A DNA stretch of 64,000 nucleotides from Streptomyces scabiei 87.22 (GCF_000091305.1 NC_013929.1:9982001-10046000), one strand, 5' to 3'. Shown: positions 1-8,421, counted from the first letter of the stretch. Numbers and translations: made by a program. Notes: generated from the sequence alone by a model not told the origin.

Positions 1-1
1 C

Positions 2-511
2 GAACTGTTCTTCACCGACGTCCGCCTCCCCGACTCCCACCGCCTCGGCGAGGTCGGCGAGGGATTCGTCTCGATGATGCGGCTCCTGCCGCAGGAACGG
101 CTCTCGACCGCCGTCACCAACATCGGCCATGTCACACGGCTCCTGCACGAGACGATCGCGTACGCCAAGGAGCGCCGCGCGTTCGGGGAGACCATCGGCT
201 CCTTCCAGTACAACAAGTTCCGGATCGCCGAACTGGTCACCCGTGTGGAGGTGACGCAGGCGTACGTCGACCAGTGCATCCTCGCGCACACCCGCGGCAA
301 ACTCACGCCCGTGGACGCGGCCAAGGCCAAGTGGTGGGCCGCCGAGACGCAGAACGCCGTACTGGACGAGTGTGTCCAACTGCACGGCGGCTACGGCTAC
401 ATGAACGAGTACCGCATCGCACGCGCCTGGCGGGACGCCCGCGTGACGAAGATCTGGGCCGGGTCCAACGAGATCATGAAAGAGGTCATCGGCCGTGACC
501 TGGGCCTGTAG
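2..511 (+). CDS. Acyl-CoA dehydrogenase, C-terminal part (5' end outside window)
   Basis: This reading frame is open from base 2, so the gene enters from the left and only about 169 residues are visible. It matches the C-terminal helical domain of FAD-dependent acyl-CoA dehydrogenases, which introduce the 2,3-double bond of acyl-CoA and pass electrons to ETF. The segment CVQLHGGYGYMNEYRIARAW and the closing IWAGSNEIMKEVIGR are typical. The last motif has Ala where medium-chain enzymes carry the catalytic Glu (YEG). Instead a Glu lies in LLHETIAYAKERRAFG, the helix-G position used by long-chain and isovaleryl-CoA dehydrogenases, so the enzyme is probably active and belongs to that subclass. 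The substrate cannot be named. An MDR oxidoreductase follows 36 bases downstream, probably in the same operon. Confidence 0.9.
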   Translation, partial: ELFFTDVRLPDSHRLGEVGEGFVSMMRLLPQERLSTAVTNIGHVTRLLHETIAYAKERRAFGETIGSFQYNKFRIAELVTRVEVTQAYVDQCILAHTRGKLTPVDAAKAKWWAAETQNAVLDECVQLHGGYGYMNEYRIARAWRDARVTKIWAGSNEIMKEVIGRDLGL

Positions 512-547
512 CACCGTCCCCTCGAACTCCCCGATGGAGGAACACCC

Positions 548-1579
548 ATGGCTCTGCCCACCGTCAACCGCCAGTGGCTGCTGGCCCGTCGCCCCGTCGG
601 CGCCGTCACCACCGAAGACTTCCGCTACACCGAGTCCGACCCGCCGGTGCCCGGGGAGGGGGAAGTACTGGTCCGTACCCTGTACTTCGGCTACGACGCC
701 AGCCAGCGCATCTGGCTCACCGACGACGGCGGTTACATGCCGCCGATCCAGGTCGGTGAGCCGATGCGGACCATGGGCATAGGCCAGGTCGTCGCCTCAC
801 GCGACCCGGACTACCGGCCCGGGGATCTGGTCGAGGGTTTCATGAGCTGGCAGGACTACGTCCTCCTGCGCGCCGACGGCCCGATGCCCCTGCGCGTTCT
901 GCCTGCGAGCGACCACCCGCTCTCCTGGAACCTCGGTGTCTTCGGCGTCGGCGGACTGACGGCGTACTTCGGCGTCACCGACGGTCTGCGGGTGGAGGCG
1001 GGCGACACCGTCGTGATCTCCGCCGCGACCGGCGCCACCGGGTCGCTGGCCGGAGGGATCGCACGGGCACTCGGCGCCAAGCAGGTCATCGGCATCGCCG
1101 GCGGCCCCGAGAAGTGCCGCTGGGTGGTCGAGGAGGCCGGCTACGACGCGGCCGTCGACTACAAGAACGACAAGCTCGACGAGCGACTGCGCGAACTGTG
1201 CCCGGACGGCGTCGACGCCTACTTCGACAATGTCGGCGGCGACATGCTCGACACCCTGCTGCTGAGCATGGCACCGCGCGGCCGGGTACTGATCTGCGGG
1301 GCCATGTCCTCCGGCTACACCGATGTCAGACTCCAGGGCCCCGTCAACTACATGCGCATCGCCACCCACCAACTGACCGTACGGGGCATCCTGCTGTTCC
1401 ACTACGCCGACCGCCTCGCCGAGGGCGCCGCGCAACTCGGCCGGTGGGTGAAGGAAGGCCGACTGCACGTCGAGGAGAGTGTCGTCGAGGGTTTCGAGAA
1501 CGCGCCCGCCCTGCTCCCGACGATGTTCACCGGCAAACAGCCCGGCAAGCTGCTGCTCAAGCTGGGGGACCCGCAGTGA
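548..1579 (+). CDS. NADP-dependent oxidoreductase, zinc-free MDR family (CurA/PTGR-like)
   Basis: A 343-residue medium-chain dehydrogenase/reductase of the zinc-independent class that reduces the double bond of alpha,beta-unsaturated ketones with NADPH (leukotriene B4 dehydrogenase, prostaglandin reductase and CurA relatives). The N-terminal GroES-like half is followed by a Rossmann half with a nucleotide loop SAATGATGSLAGGIARALG near residue 160 and the family hallmark DAYFDNVGGDMLDTLL. No structural or catalytic zinc cysteines are seen. The ATG start is fixed by GGAGG at about 535-539. It follows the acyl-CoA dehydrogenase closely, which suggests a shared catabolic transcript; the true substrate is unknown. 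Confidence 0.88.
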   Translation: MALPTVNRQWLLARRPVGAVTTEDFRYTESDPPVPGEGEVLVRTLYFGYDASQRIWLTDDGGYMPPIQVGEPMRTMGIGQVVASRDPDYRPGDLVEGFMSWQDYVLLRADGPMPLRVLPASDHPLSWNLGVFGVGGLTAYFGVTDGLRVEAGDTVVISAATGATGSLAGGIARALGAKQVIGIAGGPEKCRWVVEEAGYDAAVDYKNDKLDERLRELCPDGVDAYFDNVGGDMLDTLLLSMAPRGRVLICGAMSSGYTDVRLQGPVNYMRIATHQLTVRGILLFHYADRLAEGAAQLGRWVKEGRLHVEESVVEGFENAPALLPTMFTGKQPGKLLLKLGDPQ

Positions 1580-1654
1580 GCCGGGCGGAGCGGAAGCCGG
1601 CGACACGGTGCGGACAGTGTCGTCGGCAACCGAATCCGAGGGGGACGACCGCCG

Positions 1655-2257
1655 GTGGACCTGGGCATCGTGGGGCAGGCGGCCGGGCTGTTCGCCGTCA
1701 CCAACATCGACGACATCCTGATCCTGTCCCTGTTCTTCGCCCAGGGCGCGGGCCACCGGCACGCGGCTCGCCGGATCGTGACCGGGCAGTATCTCGGCTT
1801 CGCCGGCATCCTCGTGGTCGCGGCCGCCGCCGCGTTCGGAGCGACGTTCCTGCCGCAGGCCGCGATCCCGTATCTCGGCCTGCTGCCGCTCGCACTGGGT
1901 TTCAAGGCGGCATGGCAGGCATGGGAGAGCCACCGTGCCGGTGAGGACGGGGACGACGAGGAGACGGGCGAGGGCGGCCCGGGCCCGCTGGAGGTCGCCG
2001 CAGTCACCTTCGCCAACGGCGGCGACAACATCGGTGTCTACGTCCCCGTGTTCGCCACCGCCGGCGTCGGCGGCATGAGCGTGTACGCCGTGATCTTTCT
2101 GATCCTGGTGGGGGTGTGGTGCTGCGCGGGAAGGTTCCTCGCCACACGCCCGGTCGTCGCCAGGACGCTCAGCCGCTGGGGCCACGTCCTGGTGCCCCTG
2201 GTGCTGATCGCGATCGGCCTGCTCATCCTGGTCGAGGGCGGGGCCTTCGGGATCTAG
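1655..2257 (+). CDS. CadD-type cadmium resistance / cation transporter family membrane protein
   Basis: A 200-residue integral membrane protein of the CadD family (cadmium resistance transporter domain). About five to six hydrophobic segments are visible. The N-terminal motif TNIDDILILSLFF and the central FANGGDNIGVYVPVFA are the two repeated Asn-Asp motifs typical of the family and likely line the ion path. The loop between them is acidic (GEDGDDEETGEGG). The GTG start is chosen because GAGGGGG lies just upstream at about 1638-1644. Family members are tied to cadmium or other divalent cation export, or to osmotic stress; the ion handled here is unproven. No metal-sensing regulator is adjacent. 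Confidence 0.82.
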   Translation: MDLGIVGQAAGLFAVTNIDDILILSLFFAQGAGHRHAARRIVTGQYLGFAGILVVAAAAAFGATFLPQAAIPYLGLLPLALGFKAAWQAWESHRAGEDGDDEETGEGGPGPLEVAAVTFANGGDNIGVYVPVFATAGVGGMSVYAVIFLILVGVWCCAGRFLATRPVVARTLSRWGHVLVPLVLIAIGLLILVEGGAFGI

Positions 2258-2320
2258 GCAGGGCGATTCAGGGGCTGCGTGGCTCTCGTCGCGACGGTAC
2301 GCGGCAGGCCCCCGCCGTCC

Positions 2321-3007
2321 TCAGCCCAGTGCCGAGATACCCGCGAGGAAGATGTCGACTCCCACGAGGAACTGTTCGCGGTCGTCGTGCTCGCCCAGCC
2401 GGGTCGCCGCCGCGTGCACGAACGGGTAGCGGCCGGGGTCGATCTGCGCCCATCGCGTGGCGGCGTGCTCCAGGAATGTCTCCCGGTTCCTGTCGTCGCC
2501 CGAGCGCAGCCGTGCGTTCGCGGCGTTCTGCGCGGCGACGCCGAGGACGTAGTTCACCAGCGCTCCGGCCGCGTCGAAGCGCGCCTTCTCCGGAACGGCG
2601 AGCGCGTGCAGCAGCCGGCCGACGCTCTCGTAGAAGTCCAGCAGCGCGGGCCGCCACGGTGCGCGGGAGAGTTCCGCCCCGACCCAGGGATGGGCGTCGA
2701 TCGCATCGAACAGGCCAGCGGCGAGTTGGCGCAGTGCGGCACGGGGGTCCGTGTCGCCGGCCGCGCCGGACACCACGCCGGTGATGACGTCGTCAGCGGC
2801 CGCGGCGAGCAGATCGCCCTTGTCCGCGACGTGGTGGTAGATCGCCCCGTAGCCGGTGCTCAGCCGCACGGTGAGCGCGCGCAGCGTCAGGGCCTTCTCT
2901 CCGCCGCCGTCCAGCATCTCGATCGCGGTCCGGATGATCAGCTCCCTCGACAGGCCGTCCGTCCGCCGCGGGGCCCGCCCGGATCCCTTCGCCGCTCTCT
3001 TCACCAT
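2321..3007 (-). CDS. TetR/AcrR family transcriptional repressor
   Basis: A 228-residue regulator with an N-terminal TetR helix-turn-helix (about residues 20-70, with LTLRALTVRLSTGYGAIYHHVADKGDLL) and a larger alpha-helical ligand domain. It is transcribed divergently from an FAD-dependent monooxygenase gene. The 108-base gap between them holds two near-identical 15-bp palindromic sites at 3027-3041 and 3060-3074, very likely its operators, so it probably represses the monooxygenase and itself until a ligand binds. The ligand may be a substrate or product of that enzyme. Tet resistance-type TetR proteins linked to flavin monooxygenases are a known arrangement. Confidence 0.9.
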   Translation of the reverse strand: MVKRAAKGSGRAPRRTDGLSRELIIRTAIEMLDGGGEKALTLRALTVRLSTGYGAIYHHVADKGDLLAAAADDVITGVVSGAAGDTDPRAALRQLAAGLFDAIDAHPWVGAELSRAPWRPALLDFYESVGRLLHALAVPEKARFDAAGALVNYVLGVAAQNAANARLRSGDDRNRETFLEHAATRWAQIDPGRYPFVHAAATRLGEHDDREQFLVGVDIFLAGISALG

Positions 3008-3026
3008 GGCCCCAGCATCCCACGGA

Positions 3027-3075
3027 TGGAGCGTCGATCCAACTCCGTGCTAGCTTGATTGGAGCGACGATCCAA
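3027..3075. promoter_or_regulatory. Paired TetR operator candidates in divergent promoter region
   Basis: Two copies of the sequence TGGAGCG[T/A]CGATCCA lie at 3027-3041 and 3060-3074. They differ only in the central base. Each is an imperfect palindrome with arms TGGA/TCCA, and their centres are 33 bp apart, about three helical turns, so two dimers would bind the same face of the DNA. They sit between the TetR gene (start 3007) and the monooxygenase gene (start 3116). Confidence 0.75.
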
Positions 3076-3115
3076 AGAGCGTTCGCGCCACCCCTCGGGG
3101 CCCAGGGAGGACTCC

Positions 3116-4249
3116 ATGAAGACACCTGTCACGATCATCGGAGCGGGTTTGGGCGGGCTGACGCTCGCTCGCGTCCTGCAGGTGCACGGCATCCCGGCCA
3201 CCGTCTACGAGGCGGAGCCCGCGCCGGACGCCCGCCGCCAGGGCGGCCTGCTCGATCTGCACCCCGACAGCGGCCAGGCGGCTCTGGAGGCGGCCGGCCT
3301 GATCGAAGAATTCCGCAAGCGGGTCCTGCCCGGCCGCGAGGCGTACCGGATCATGGACCAGGCGGGAAGGGTGCTCCTCGACCTGCCCGACACCGGTACC
3401 GGCGAACGCCCGGAGATACCGCGCGGCGCACTGCGGCAGCTGCTGCTCGGCTCCCTGCCCGCCGGCACCGTCCGCTGGGGCCACAAGGTCACCGTCGTGC
3501 GGACCGTCGCCGACGGCCGACACCGGGTGGACTTCGCCGACGGCACCTCCGTGGTCGCGGACCTGCTCGTCGGCGCCGACGGAGCGTGGTCGCGCGTACG
3601 GCCACTGCTCTCCCAGGCCGGCCCGCAGTACTTCGGGGTGTTGAGCGTGGAGACGTTCCTCCTCGACGCGGAAACCCGCCACCCCGCCTCCGCGAAGGCG
3701 GTCGGAGCCGGATCACTCTTCGCCCTCGCGCCGGGCAGGGGACTGCTGGCTCACCGGGAGGCCGGCGGAACCCTGCACACCTACGCGCAACTGAGGAAAC
3801 CGCAGGACTGGTTCGCCGACCTCGACACCGCCGATGCCGCAGTCCTCACCGCCCGGGTCGCCGAGGAGTTCGAGGGCTGGGCTCCCGAACTCACCGCTCT
3901 GATCACGGCCGGCGACACCCCACCGGCCCTGCGCCCCGTCTTCACCCTGCCGGCGGGGCACTGCTGGGACCGCGTACGCGGGGTGACCCTGCTCGGCGAT
4001 GCCGCCCATCTGCGTGCACCGAACGGCGAAGGCGCCAACTCGGCCATGCGGGACGGCGCGGAACTCGGTCAGGCCCTCGCCCGGCACCCCAAAGACGTGG
4101 AAGCCGCCCTCGCCGCACACGAGCGGACCATGTTCGCCCGCGCCGCCGACGGGGAAGCGAGCGACGACGGCTTCTACCGGCTCATGATCGACGACCGCGC
4201 ACCGCACAGCGTCCTCGCCCTGATGACCGGCGCGGAACCAGGGGCGTGA
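3116..4249 (+). CDS. FAD-dependent monooxygenase (TetX/PHBH-like)
   Basis: A 377-residue flavoprotein hydroxylase of the p-hydroxybenzoate hydroxylase fold. The FAD-binding GxGxxG motif is at the extreme N-terminus (IIGAGLGGLTLARVLQ). The middle motif DLLVGADGAWSRVRPLL (DG motif) and the late GVTLLGDAAHLRAPNGEGAN (GD motif) are both intact. Overall it resembles TetX-like monooxygenases, which insert oxygen into aromatic or polyketide substrates with NADPH and O2. The ATG at 3116 is preferred to one at 3059 because AGGGAGG lies just before it, and the upstream ATG falls inside a predicted operator. It is controlled by the adjacent TetR repressor. The substrate is not known; tetracycline inactivation is possible but not shown. 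Confidence 0.87.
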   Translation: MKTPVTIIGAGLGGLTLARVLQVHGIPATVYEAEPAPDARRQGGLLDLHPDSGQAALEAAGLIEEFRKRVLPGREAYRIMDQAGRVLLDLPDTGTGERPEIPRGALRQLLLGSLPAGTVRWGHKVTVVRTVADGRHRVDFADGTSVVADLLVGADGAWSRVRPLLSQAGPQYFGVLSVETFLLDAETRHPASAKAVGAGSLFALAPGRGLLAHREAGGTLHTYAQLRKPQDWFADLDTADAAVLTARVAEEFEGWAPELTALITAGDTPPALRPVFTLPAGHCWDRVRGVTLLGDAAHLRAPNGEGANSAMRDGAELGQALARHPKDVEAALAAHERTMFARAADGEASDDGFYRLMIDDRAPHSVLALMTGAEPGA

Positions 4250-4307
4250 CCCTCACCCCCACGCACAGGTGCGGGAAGCGGCTCACGGGCACCGGAAGCA
4301 GGCTCGC

Positions 4308-5069
4308 CTACACCTGGGACGCAGCGAGCAACCGCAGCGCCCGCTCCTTCAGCCGGGGACTGGCGGCCGCGGCGTCACCGGAGTCGAAGGGGGGTTGCGG
4401 GTCGTACTCGACGGCGAGTTGGATCGCCTTCGCGGTGTCGTCGTCCGCGATCAGGGACGCGAGATACAGGGACATGTCCACGCCCGCCGACACGCCGGCC
4501 GAGGTGATGATCTTTCCAGACCGTACGTAGCGCTGCGGCAGGTAGGTGACGTCGAAGGTGGACCGGAGGTAGTCCGCGGAGGCCCAGTAGGTGGTCGCCC
4601 TGCGGCCGGTCAGCAGTCCGGCCGCCGCGAGGACGATGCTGCCGGTGCACACGGAGGTCGTCCACCGGGTGTGACGGTGCATCTCACGGATCCAGCGCAG
4701 CAGTGCCTGGTTGTTCATCGCTTCGACCGTGCCGCGGTTGCCGGCCCCGGGCACCAGCAGGACGTCGAGCCGGTCGACCTCGGCGAGGGACCGCTCGGCG
4801 AGCACGGCCACGTCAGCCGTGTCCGTACGGACGGGCCCCCGCCGTTCGGCGATCATCGTCACGGTGGCGTCAGGGAGACGGGACAGGATCTCGGCCGGGC
4901 CGGTGGGGTCCAGCAGGCTGTAGCCGTCGTAGAGCAGGATGCCGATGTGCGGGCCGGTTCCGCCGCCGGCCGGAGCCCCGTGCGCCGGGTCGGCCGTGGC
5001 GGTGGCCGCGAGCGCGGCGGTGGCCAGGGTCCCGCGGAGGACGTTTCTGCGTGTCGTCGAGTCGCTCAT
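4308..5069 (-). CDS. DJ-1/PfpI family protein with Tat-type signal
   Basis: A 253-residue DJ-1/PfpI (class I glutamine-amidotransferase-like) protein. The nucleophile-elbow cysteine is C141 in SVCTGSIVLAAAGLL, and the N-terminal acidic region reads YDGYSLLDPTGPAEIL, as in isocyanide hydratase-type members. Unlike cytosolic relatives it starts with a TTRRNVLRG segment and an Ala-rich stretch that looks like a twin-arginine signal, so it may be exported. Its ATG overlaps the stop of the upstream GlxA-like remnant (ATGA, 5066-5069) and lacks a clear ribosome site, implying translational coupling. Because the upstream gene is broken, expression of this gene may be reduced. Activity is unassigned. 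Confidence 0.82.
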   Translation of the reverse strand: MSDSTTRRNVLRGTLATAALAATATADPAHGAPAGGGTGPHIGILLYDGYSLLDPTGPAEILSRLPDATVTMIAERRGPVRTDTADVAVLAERSLAEVDRLDVLLVPGAGNRGTVEAMNNQALLRWIREMHRHTRWTTSVCTGSIVLAAAGLLTGRRATTYWASADYLRSTFDVTYLPQRYVRSGKIITSAGVSAGVDMSLYLASLIADDDTAKAIQLAVEYDPQPPFDSGDAAAASPRLKERALRLLAASQV

Positions 5070-5761
5070 GGAAGGGGAGTCTGCTGCCCGGGCGGGACGC
5101 GTGGGGGCGGGATGTCCGGCATCCTGCGCATCATGTCCCCGGTGACTCCGTAGTGGTGGAGGAACGCCTGCCGCAGCGTCTCCGGCGACGCGAAGCCGCA
5201 ACGGCGGGCGATCGCCGCCATGGGCAGTCCGCTGGAGCGCGCCAGGTGCGCGGCGGCTTCGGCGCGCGCCGCACGTACGGCCCGCGCCGGAGTCGTCCCG
5301 AGGTGCGCCGTGAACAGGCGGGTGAGGTGCCGGGAGCTGATCCCCGCCCGGTCGGCCAGGGCTCCGGGGGTGAGGTCCCCGGCCAGGTTTCCGGCGATAT
5401 GGCCCATCAGGTCCCGCACCAGCCGGTCCTCCGGCGGCGGGGCGGCCAGGAACATGGATATCTGGGCCTGGTCGGCGGGCCGGTGCAGATGCGTGACGAG
5501 TTCGCGCGCGACGGCGCGGGCCGGCGTCGGGCCGTGGTCGTCCTCGATCAGGGCGAGTGTCAGGTCGAGGGCACTGGTGACACCGGCCGAGGTGTAGACG
5601 TTGCCGTCGCGGACGTAGAGGGGAGCGGCGTCCACGGCCACGGCAGGATGGCGCTCGGCGAGCCGATCCGCCTAACCCCAGTGGGTCGTCACCCGTCGGT
5701 GGTCCAGCAGCCCGGCAGCGGCCAGCACGTAGGTAGATCGCCCGCACTCGGCGGCGGCACC
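5066..5761 (-). pseudogene. Broken GlxA family regulator (DJ-1 domain + AraC HTH)
   Basis: The C-terminal part (from about 5641 to 5066) encodes an intact AraC-type double helix-turn-helix, with ADRAGISSRHLTRLFTAHLG and IARRCGFASPETLRQAFLHH. Upstream, the GATase-like domain can be read in the same frame (ECGRSTYVLAAAGLLDH, then VTTHWG), but an amber TAG at 5672-5674 interrupts it between THWG and ADRLAERHP. Homology stops near 5761, where a TGA precedes it, so the first half of the DJ-1 domain is missing. A short product starting at a GTG near 5641 is conceivable but has no ribosome site. The gene is therefore called a truncated pseudogene. Its stop overlaps the following DJ-1 gene. Confidence 0.75.
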
Positions 5762-5782
5762 TCACGCCGCCGGCTTCCGAGG

Positions 5783-5841
5783 CCCCCGGCCGTGACGGCC
5801 GGGGGACTTGCCGCCTTGCACCCCGGGGGAGAGGTGCAAGG
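5783..5841. terminator. Two adjacent strong hairpins
   Basis: CCCCCGGCC-GTGAC-GGCCGGGGG (5783-5805, 9-bp stem) is followed by CCTTGCACC and GGTGCAAGG (5814-5822 and 5833-5841, 9-bp stem, 10-base loop). They lie downstream of the YcnI gene and next to the broken 5' edge of the GlxA remnant. They can serve as a terminator for the leftward YcnI gene, but paired subterminal hairpins are also typical of IS200/IS605-type ends. Confidence 0.6.
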
Positions 5842-5861
5842 CGTGGTGACCGCTTCCGGGC

Positions 5862-6605
5862 TCACGCGGAGCCGCCGCGGCGGCTCCTCAGCCACCACGC
5901 GCCGCCGCCGAGTACGAGCACCGCGGCACCGATGCCCAGGGGGACGGACATCGGCATGCCGTCGTCGTCCTTCGTGTCGGCCGCCGCCGGCTGTGCCGAC
6001 GTCTTCTCGGCCGTGGGCTCGTCGGCGGGGGTGGCCGTCGTGGGAGCGGCGGTCGTCGGTTCCGCCGTGGGGCTGGGGCTCACGGGCTTCGCGCCGGGCG
6101 CGGCGGCCTTGAGCTCCAGTCGGGGCGCGGGATGCCCGTGCCCGTGTCCGTCGCCCTCCGCCGCGTCGTCCAGTTCGATCCAGCGGTCGACCTTGCCGTC
6201 GCTGTAGCTCTGCAGGGTCTTGAAGACCAGCGCCTTCGCGTCCGGCAGTTGCCGGACGGTCACGACGTACTCGACGTCCTCGCCCACCGCGAGCTTCGGC
6301 CCCGACACGGTGTAACCCCGGTCGGTGGGAGCGAACTTCCAGTTCTCGGGGCCTTCCCCGTACGTGAGGTCCTGCGCGGTGATGCCCTTGGGCAGGATCA
6401 CCTCCAGCTTGGTGATGCCGGCCGAGGCGGACTCCGACTCGGCGGAGAAGGTCAGTTCGACATTCTGGCCCAGGGCGCGGGCGCCGTCCGCCTCGACTTC
6501 GGCGTGGGCCGCGGCCGGGCCCGCGGCGGCGACGGTGACCGCGAACGCGGCTGCGGAGAGGGCGCCGACGAGGCGCAGGTTGCGTACCAGGTGCGAGCGG
6601 TGCAT
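5862..6605 (-). CDS. YcnI family (DUF1775) copper-binding exported protein
   Basis: A 247-residue exported, membrane-anchored protein. A signal peptide ends at about residue 33 (GPAAAHAEVEADGA), leaving His34 as the mature N-terminus; in characterised YcnI proteins this first His binds Cu(II) together with a conserved Trp. The DUF1775 domain spans about residues 34-165 (Trp in PENWKFAP and VDRWIELDD). A Pro/Thr/Ala-rich linker follows, then one C-terminal membrane helix and an Arg-rich tail. The ATG at 6605 has GGGAG upstream. It is divergent from nothing and lies 253 bases downstream of a Met/His-rich membrane protein on the same strand, which supports a role in copper handling outside the membrane. 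Confidence 0.88.
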   Translation of the reverse strand: MHRSHLVRNLRLVGALSAAAFAVTVAAAGPAAAHAEVEADGARALGQNVELTFSAESESASAGITKLEVILPKGITAQDLTYGEGPENWKFAPTDRGYTVSGPKLAVGEDVEYVVTVRQLPDAKALVFKTLQSYSDGKVDRWIELDDAAEGDGHGHGHPAPRLELKAAAPGAKPVSPSPTAEPTTAAPTTATPADEPTAEKTSAQPAAADTKDDDGMPMSVPLGIGAAVLVLGGGAWWLRSRRGGSA

Positions 6606-6858
6606 GGGGAACTCCCAAGTTTCGATGGTGCGGAGACTGCGTCGAGTCCCTGACAGGGCAGGGGTGAGCGCCTGGCGTCTCCCCGATGCACACGTGCGGA
6701 GCACCTGTGTGCGGGGCGGCGGTCGCGGAGCAGCACGAGCACGGCGGAACCGAGGCTCGACGAGATGGACGGCCGGGCGCGATGGGCGAAGACCGAGCCC
6801 GGGGCGAGGAGTCGACGGCTCGTCGTCTCCCTGAGCGGCCCCGGGTGATCGGCTGTCG

Positions 6859-7515
6859 TCAGGCGACAGCGGTCCCCGTGGGCGGACCCCGGGACGTGAG
6901 GGCGTGGGCGAGCAGGAGCCGCCGCGGCATGCGGTCCGAACGCGCTCGCTCGGCACGGACGCGCGGCCGGCACGGCGGCGTGGGGGGCCGGAGGATCAGC
7001 AGCAGCGGAGCGACGAGCCGTGCGGCGCAGGCCCGCAGGACGCGGAACGCGGCACGCTCACCGAGGGCGAGCCACAGCCCGCACAGCAACGCGGCCAGCA
7101 GGTGGGCGACGAGCATGCCGGCCCACGGCATGCCACCCGTGCCGTGGTGCAGGGAATGCACGATCCCGGCGTGCTCCATGGACCCCATGGAGTGCGTCGC
7201 ACTCGTCCCGTGAGCCATGGACGCCAAGGAGGTCGCCTCGCCCGATGCCCGGAGAGGGACGAGGGCCTGCGCGAGCGAGAACGACAGGTGCAGCACGGCT
7301 TGGGCCGCGACCACGCAGGATCCGACCAGGACCGGCCCGCGCTCCCGGCGGGCCAGCAGCCAGCCTGTCCCGCCGGCCGTCACCGACCCCGCGGCCATGG
7401 CCCACCACGGAACCGTGGTTCCCGACATCGTCACGTGTCCCAGGGCGGCGAGCAGCACGCAGACGGCCGCGAACACAGCGGCCCTGAGCGTGCGAGAACA
7501 CCACCCTGCAGTCAT
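6859..7515 (-). CDS. Met/His-rich integral membrane protein, probable copper partner of YcnI
   Basis: A 218-residue membrane protein with about five hydrophobic segments. The loop between the third and fourth segments is packed with Met and His (MAHGTSATHSMGSMEHAG, then HSLHHGTGGMPWAGM), a pattern seen in copper chaperones and copper-storage proteins. The C-terminus is basic and rich in Arg and Pro. It lies upstream of the YcnI-type gene on the same strand, so the two are likely expressed together. No characterised family can be named with certainty; copper binding is inferred from composition and context. Confidence 0.75.
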   Translation of the reverse strand: MTAGWCSRTLRAAVFAAVCVLLAALGHVTMSGTTVPWWAMAAGSVTAGGTGWLLARRERGPVLVGSCVVAAQAVLHLSFSLAQALVPLRASGEATSLASMAHGTSATHSMGSMEHAGIVHSLHHGTGGMPWAGMLVAHLLAALLCGLWLALGERAAFRVLRACAARLVAPLLLILRPPTPPCRPRVRAERARSDRMPRRLLLAHALTSRGPPTGTAVA

Positions 7516-7752
7516 GACGCCTCATCCTCACAGTCCGGGTCTCACGCGTCACGGAATGGTACGGAACTTCCCCCGGAGTGCCACTCAATTCGGCCATGGT
7601 GATCCACACCACAGCGACAGCCGTGAACTCGGCGACCATCGGTGGTGATCGCCACGGTCGAGCCGGCCGGTGCGTACGGTCGGCCGAGGCAGCGGTGCCG
7701 GTGGCCCCTGAAGTCCGTTGCGTGGCCCCGTGAGTCGTGCTTGGCTCGCCCG

Positions 7753-8421
7753 ATGGACTTTCTGTTGACGGCGAGTGGCCTGCGCAACGAGACGCTGCGG
7801 GAGGCACTCAGGGAGATGCTGGGCAGGCCGTTCGGATCGGCGAACGTCGTCTACGTTCCCACGGCGTCCGTCGCCGAGTCCGGGGACCATGGGTGGCTGC
7901 TCGCGGACATGAACCGCGTGCACGGCCTCGGCTGGCGGGAGTTCGACGTCCTTGAGCTGAACGGGCTGCCCCGGCAGACCGTGCTCGACCGGCTGCTCCA
8001 CGCCGACGTCATCTACTGTGCGGGCGGCAACCAGTACCATCTCGCGCGCAGCATCACCGGAAACGGCCTGGCCGATGGCTTTCTGGAGGCGCTCCGGAGC
8101 CGGGTCTACGTGGGGTTCAGTGCCGGATCAATGATCTTCAGCCGTCATCTCACCGAACACTCCGCCGACGTCATCGGGGACACCGCCGACCTCCACGCGC
8201 TCGGCGCGACGACCGTGGAGCCCCCGTTCGGTCTCTTCGACTGGTACCTCAAGCCTCACCTCTACTCATCCGATTTCCCCCACCGGGACGATGCCTGGGC
8301 CGATCGCATCGCCGAGCGGGCCGACTTCCCGATCTACTTCCTCGACGACGAGACGGCCGTACGCGTCCGAGACGGCAAGGCGGATGTCGTTTCCGAAGGC
8401 CGGTGGCGGTTCCATCCCTGA
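7753..8421 (+). CDS. Peptidase S51 family (peptidase E-like)
   Basis: A 222-residue class I glutamine-amidotransferase-fold protein of the peptidase E type. The nucleophile serine is S123 in YVGFSAGSMIFSRH, and ADVIYCAGGNQYHLAR matches the family motif before it. Peptidase E hydrolyses Asp-Xaa dipeptides; several Streptomyces paralogues are uncharacterised and may cleave other small substrates. The ATG at 7753 begins the conserved domain (MDFLLTASGL); the frame is open further upstream to about 7642 but that part is non-conserved and lacks a ribosome site. It appears monocistronic. Confidence 0.82.
   Translation: MDFLLTASGLRNETLREALREMLGRPFGSANVVYVPTASVAESGDHGWLLADMNRVHGLGWREFDVLELNGLPRQTVLDRLLHADVIYCAGGNQYHLARSITGNGLADGFLEALRSRVYVGFSAGSMIFSRHLTEHSADVIGDTADLHALGATTVEPPFGLFDWYLKPHLYSSDFPHRDDAWADRIAERADFPIYFLDDETAVRVRDGKADVVSEGRWRFHP

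Noticed and set aside
797..2185. Long leftward open frame opposite the MDR oxidoreductase and CadD genes
   Set aside because: Composition is Arg/Ala/Gly-rich with no domain and it lies exactly antisense to two well-supported genes; it is a by-product of high GC.
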